DNA of 64,000 nt from Streptomyces pyxinicus (GTDB taxonomy: Bacteria > Actinomycetota > Actinomycetes > Streptomycetales > Streptomycetaceae): assembly GCF_024753135.1 (NCBI RefSeq), contig NZ_JANUGP010000001.1, positions 124,001 through 188,000 on the forward strand, given 5' to 3'. The position numbers and the translations under genes are program-made. The notes beneath the pieces were generated by a model. The model was not told where the DNA came from. It did not search any database and saw nothing but the letters and a program-made list of their open reading frames with translations. Positions 43,301 through 49,300 of the stretch are shown here, in pieces; the first letter of the stretch is position 1, and each line of letters begins with the position of its first letter.

Positions 43301-46300
43301 GGCCAGCCGGGGGTGGCGCAGCATCAGCGGCGGGACGAACAGCGACGGGTAGGAGCGGTGCAGGGTGTCCAGGACGGTGTCGGCGAAGACCCGCATGGGG
43401 TCCTGGGGGGTGGCGGGGGCGGGGGCGGGCTGCCGGGTCTGCTGGTCCTGTTGATTCCGGTGGTCCTGCTGGTTCTGGTCGGCCGGCGGGTTCTGCTGGT
43501 CTTGGTCGGCCGGCGGGTTCGGCACGGTGTCGATCGGCGGGTTGGGTACCGCGTCGGTCGGCGGGTTCGGCACGGTGTCGGCCGGGTGGTCCGCGCGGAA
43601 GCCCTCGGCGCGGACCTGGCCGCCGAGGTGTACTGGGTCCTCGCGGGTGAGGTACCACGGGACCGGCGGCTCGGCGTCCGGGTTCGGTCCCGTCTGTCCG
43701 GGGGTGCGGCCGTCCCAGCCCGCGAGGCGGCGGGCGTCCTGGGTGGACATCCAGTCGAGGCTGACCACCCGTACCGGACGGGCCGCGGCGGACGGCTCGC
43801 CGGCCCTGCGGACCATCAGGGTGCGCTCCACCCGGTAGAGCGCGAGCGGCTGGTTGCGGATCCGGCCGGTGACCTTGCGGGCGGCGTCGGTGCCGAGGTA
43901 GTGCCCCCGGCCGACACCCAGGTCCGTGCGGAGCGCCGGGCCGCCCTGGAGGCGTACGTCGGTGTCCGGGCCGGTGAGCGTGTAGTTGGGCCCGGAGGTG
44001 ACCTGCACGCCGAAGCGGGTCTCGCGGACGTGGGCGCGCTCGTTCTGGTACGTGGTCTGGGTCAGGTCGCGCAGCTCCGCCTTGACCGACTCGGTGACCA
44101 GGGTGGCGCGGTGCGGGACGGACCGCTCGACGACCAGGTGCCCCAGCGGGTGCCGCCCACTCCCCCGGGTCAGCTCGGGCCCGCTGACCGGCCCGGAGAA
44201 CCGGCCGAACAGAGCGAGCAGCCGGCCCGGCCGCACGTACGACACGAGGGTGCGGTGGGCCGAACTGCCGGGCCGGGCACCGGAGACGGCGAGCGCCAGC
44301 TCCTCCGGCGGGTCCGTCAGGTGCAGGCCGGTGATGTCGGAGACCCGGGGCTCGACGCCGTCCGGGAAGGTGAGCGTCTGCGGCGCCCTGCGGGGGCCCG
44401 TGAAGGGCACGGTGAGGTTGTCGGGCAGCCGCCAGCTCAGCCCGTCGCGCATGGCGAAGCGCGCGCTGTGCACCTGGGTGCGCCGCCAACGGGGCGCCGT
44501 GGCCGCCGCGCCGGTACGGCCGTCCCGCCCGCCGGTGCCGGGTGCCTCGGTGACCCGCTCCACCCGGACCCGGTAGTGCACGTCGTCCAGGTGGAGGTGC
44601 GAGCCCTCCCAGCCGCGGTGCTCGGCCTGGTGGTACGCCTGGGTGCCCAGCGTGTAGTCGGTCCGGCGGGTCCAGCCGAGCGAAACGCCGATCTTCAGCA
44701 GCCAGTTGAGCGGTGGGCCCATGCTGAGCGCGGCGGCGACCCGGCGTCCGAAGCCGACGCTGCGCCCGCCGCCGGTGCCGGCCTGGCCGCGCCGCATGGT
44801 GTCCACGCGCACGGTGGCGCCGTTGACGTCGGAGAAGCGTTCCCAGCGGTGGTACGGGACGGCCTCGACCGTCATCTCCAGGCCGACGCCGGACTTCTCC
44901 CGGCCGACGACGCGGGCACCGCGCGGGGCGGTGAAGGCGCCGGGCTGATGAGTGAGCAGGCGCAGCAGCTCCGCCTCGTCGAAGCGGTCGCGCAGCTTCT
45001 TCGGCAGCTGGCCGAGGATCTCCCGCGCCACCTGCTCGGGCGAGCGCAGCGTGAGCACGCCGGGCCCGGTGAGCAGTCCACCGGTGGTCGCCGGGGTGCC
45101 GTCGGGGCGCGGGGCGTCCGGGTCGGACTCGGGGTTGATCAGGACGGCGGGCAGCAGGCTGCCGTCCTCGAAGGTGACGGTACGCGGTGCCCGACCCGGC
45201 GGCCGGGCGTCCGGCCCGGTCAGCAGACGGGCCGGGCGGTGCCGTTCGAGCTGGGTCTCCAGCTGCACCGGATCACCGCGGTCGGGGGTCTCGGCGTCGG
45301 GGTCGTACACGTGGTCGATCCCGCCCATGCCGCGCAGCCACTCGCCGAACGGGTCGGGCGCGGCGGACTCTTGGACGGCGGGATCGGGAGTGCTGGTCGC
45401 CGGCGCCGGCTCCGTGGTGCTGGTGGTGCCGACAGGGTCCGGTACGGCGGTGACCGGGGCCGTGGCCGGGACCAGGGCGTCGTAGTGGTCGACGCCGTTG
45501 TAGAAGAGGTGCAGGACGCCGCCGCGTCCGCCCGGGTGGAGGCGATTGACGAAGGTGGTTCCCGGTGTCCGCGGGTCCGGCTGGACGAGGCGCAGATCGA
45601 GGTCGAGGGTGTGCGCCGCCACCTGCGAGAGCAGGTCGGCGAAGGGCGAGGCCCACAGGTCGGGGTGCTCGGCCGCCGCGGCCAGGAGTCCCTCGGTGCC
45701 CAGGTCCCGCGCGGCGGCGGGGGTGGGCGCCACGGTGGCCAGATACGGGTAGCCGCTGTCCCGGAGGATGCGCCGCCAACGGCGCGGGTCGCCATCGGTG
45801 ACGACCTCCTGCGCGATCCGGTTCCAGTGCCGGGTGACGGCCTGCTGCTGACGCGGGTCGCTCACTCCGGCGAGGGCGGTCATCCGCAGGTCGTCGACGA
45901 CGGCGAACACCGGGTCCGGAGTCATCTGGGCCGCTCTCGCGCCCAGTTCGGACCCGGCGATCCGGTCGCGCAGCAGTGTGCGCAGCCCGGCGACGTTGCG
46001 CGCGGCCCACGCGGGCGGTACGGCCTGGCTGCGGGCGCTGTCGAGGAGGGCGCGGAAGAAGCAGTTGCCGCCGCCGGGGGTGTCGAGCCGGCGGAAGAGC
46101 GTACGGTCCACGCTCACGAGGTCCGACCGGCCGGGCGTCCCGGTGTCCTTGCTGAGCAGGGTCAGGTCCTCGGCGATGCTCTCCGGTCGGCTCGGCGCGG
46201 GCGCCAGGTCGGGCCTGCGGCGCGCGAGTTCGGCGGTGTCCTCGGGGCTCAGGGCCAGTTCGGACAGCGGCAGCGGGGTGTCGGAGAGCGACCAGGTGAT

Positions 46301-49300
46301 CTGGGCGGCGGGTGCGTAGGCGAGTCCCCGCACGTCCTCGGGCGAGACGAGGGTGCCGGGCGGCAGCGCGGGCGGCGGCGGGGGCAGCAGGGTGTCGAGG
46401 GTGGTGTCGGGCCCGGCGGTGGTGCGGAGGTCGGCCGCGGCCCGCAGGAACGCGGTGTACTCCTCGGCGGTGGGCTCGGCGGTCGGCGTGGGGCCGGTGC
46501 CGGCGCGGCGCCGGTCGACCGTCATCCGGTGCAGCAGGTCCGGTGTCATACGGCCGTCGCCGTAGCGGGCGGCGGTGTCCGGGCTGAGCCAGCGCAGGCC
46601 GTCCGCGTAGGCGAGGCCGGCCAGCAGGTCGTGGTTCTCCGGCCGCTGTTCGGCGTCCGGGCCGAGGGCGTCGCGCAGGGTGCGGATCTGCTGGAGGGTG
46701 CGGGCCCGGGCGAAGGCGTCCGCGGGCTCCGGTCCCGAGTGCAGGCCGGCGACACGGGCCAGCGCGTCCAGCTCGGCGCCGGCGGGCTCGGGGGTGAACA
46801 GCCGCCAGCGCCCCGGCCCGTCGGGTCCCTCGGTGAGCACCGCGCGGACGTCGCCGTCCCGGTCGCGGGCCGTGCCGACCTCGCTGGTGGGCGCGTACAC
46901 CGGCCGCCCGGTCCGGTTCGCCACGTGCTGCGCGACGGGCAGCCCCGCCACCTCCGGCTGCCGTCCGGTCTCGCAGGAGAACAGCACCAGCGGCCGGTCC
47001 CGATCGCCGTCCCGCGTCCAGGACTTGAGCACCTCGCCGAGCTGCACACCGCTGACCTTCACGGTGGGGCGTGCCGCGTCGTCGGTGCCGAGCGTGACGG
47101 TGCGCGCGGTGCCGTGCCCAGCGAAGTAGTCGGCGCCGCGCTCGGTACCGGAGCCGGGCAGCGGGGCGGGCGGCCCGGTGAACACCGTGCGGCGCTCGGG
47201 CGGTTCCTCCGCCGGGGCCGGCGAGGTCTCCGGGTCGGCGGAGGTGGTGCGCACACCTCGGTAGGTGTCCTGGTCGATCAGGGCACGCCGGCGCGCTCCG
47301 TGCTCCGTCGCGTCCTCGGCCGCGCTCTGCGAGATGGTCAGCGTCCGCACGGCGCGCCCCGGCACCGGCTTGGCGGCGGTGTCGGATACGAGGCGCCGCA
47401 GTTGGGCCACGGGAACCGTGTGCCCGTCGAGGGTCGTGACGACCGGCCCGGCGGCGGGCCGTACGACGATCCGGGCCGGGGGTGCGGGCGGGGGGCTGAC
47501 CGGGGTGACGGTGTCCGCCGTAGGCGGCTCGGGCGGGGGCGGGGGGCCGCCGTCCCCGAGGCCGTGCCCGCCGCCGATGCCGGGGGTGTGACCGCCGGTT
47601 CCGTCGGTCTCGCTGTCGGTGGTGTTCCCGGACTCCAGGCGCAGGTCGGTGGCCGTGTCGGTCCAGGGCCGGGAGAGGGTGTCGAGCTTGGCCGTGACGG
47701 GGGCTTCGGCGTCGGTGCTGTGCGCCACGGGCATCGGGTCCGACATCAGCTTCGGACGCGAGGGCGGCGGGGACGGCGGGGACGGTTCCGCGTCGGACGT
47801 CGTGACCGGCCCGCTGTCGACGGTCGTGCCGCTCTCCGTGACGGGCCGGGGTGCCGGGCCGAGGGCGTCGGCGAGCGGCAGCAGCACGTCGGCGCCGGGG
47901 AAGGCGGTGTCGGCGGGCGGCGAGGCCAGGTCCGTCGTGCCAGTGGTGCCTGTGGTGTCCGTGCCGTCCGGTGTCGCGAGGGGCGGCGGGCCGGTGAGGG
48001 GGCGCACCCGGACCGGGGCGCCCGGCCCCTGCCGGGTCAGCTCGACGGCGGTACGCACGGGACGCCCCGCCCCGTCCGGGGTGGTCGCGGGTCCGAGTAC
48101 CACGGCTCGGTCGGTCCCGGCACCGTCCAGCAGCGCGGAGGCCTCCGGGGACCCGGAGACCGGCGGTGGCGTCTGCGACACGAGCACGGTGAGCGGCGGC
48201 GCGTGGCCGGACACCGGGTCAACGGTGGGGGCGGGCTGCGCGGTCTTCAGGTCGGCGTCGACGGTGGGGGCGGGCTGGGCCGTCTTCAGGTCGGGCTCGA
48301 TGGTGGGGGCGGGCTGGGCCGTCTTCACCTCGGCGTCGACGCCGTCGGGTGCCTGGTCGACGCTGGTGTCCGTGTGCGAGCCACCGGTGTCGGTGACCGA
48401 GCCATGGGTGCCCGTATGCGAGCCACCGGTATCCGCGACCGAGCCATGGGTGCCCGTGACCGAGCCACCGGTGTCCGTGTGCGAGCCCGTGGTGTCCACC
48501 GTCGGCGGAGCCGTGTCGAGGTCGGCGGACGGGGTGGGATCGACAGAGGGCGAAGTCCCCGTGTTCCCAGTCGAGTTGGCCACGCCTCCCGGCCGCGCCC
48601 CGACCCCGGGATTCCCCGCAGTTCCGGTCCCCGACCCGGCACCGACCCCGGTCGCGGACCCGGCCCCAGCCCCGGTCGCGGAGCCCACCCCTGCCGTCGT
48701 ACCGCCGACGCTTCCCACCTGAGGACCCGGTACGGCCGACCCGCCGAGGTCGGCAGAGCCGCCACCCCCATGGACCTGCGCGTCCGGCGTCCCCCCGAGC
48801 GGCGCCTGCACCGTCACCGGTGTGCCGAACGCGTCGAGGGCGCGGCGGACCGAGTCGGCGTCCACTTGGGCGGCGGGATCGTTCCCGGCGGGTACGACCC
48901 GGACCTCGGGCACCTGGGAGAGGTGGGCGTGCAGTCCGTCGCGGACGCCGACCTCGGCGGGGCCGGGCGGCGGCGTCCCGCGCAGCGCGGCGAGTTGGTG
49001 CAGGGCCTGTTCGCGCAGGTCGGCGGGGCCTTGGTGGACCTGCTGCCAGAGCGTGTTCTCGGCGGCGGTCACGGGCAGCGGGCCCGGTGTGTAGGTCGGC
49101 GGCGCCGGGGAGGTGTACGGCGGCGGGTTCGCCGGGGAGTACGGCGGGGGCGCCTCGGTGCCGGTGAAGTCGCCCTGGACGTCCGCCTGTTGGGTGGTCG
49201 TCGGGATCTCGCTCGCGCCCGAGGGGCCGGTGCGCGGCGGCCCGTCGGTGTGGTCGGTGCCGTCACCGGAGCGGTTGTGCCCGGTGCCGCCGGAGCCCCG

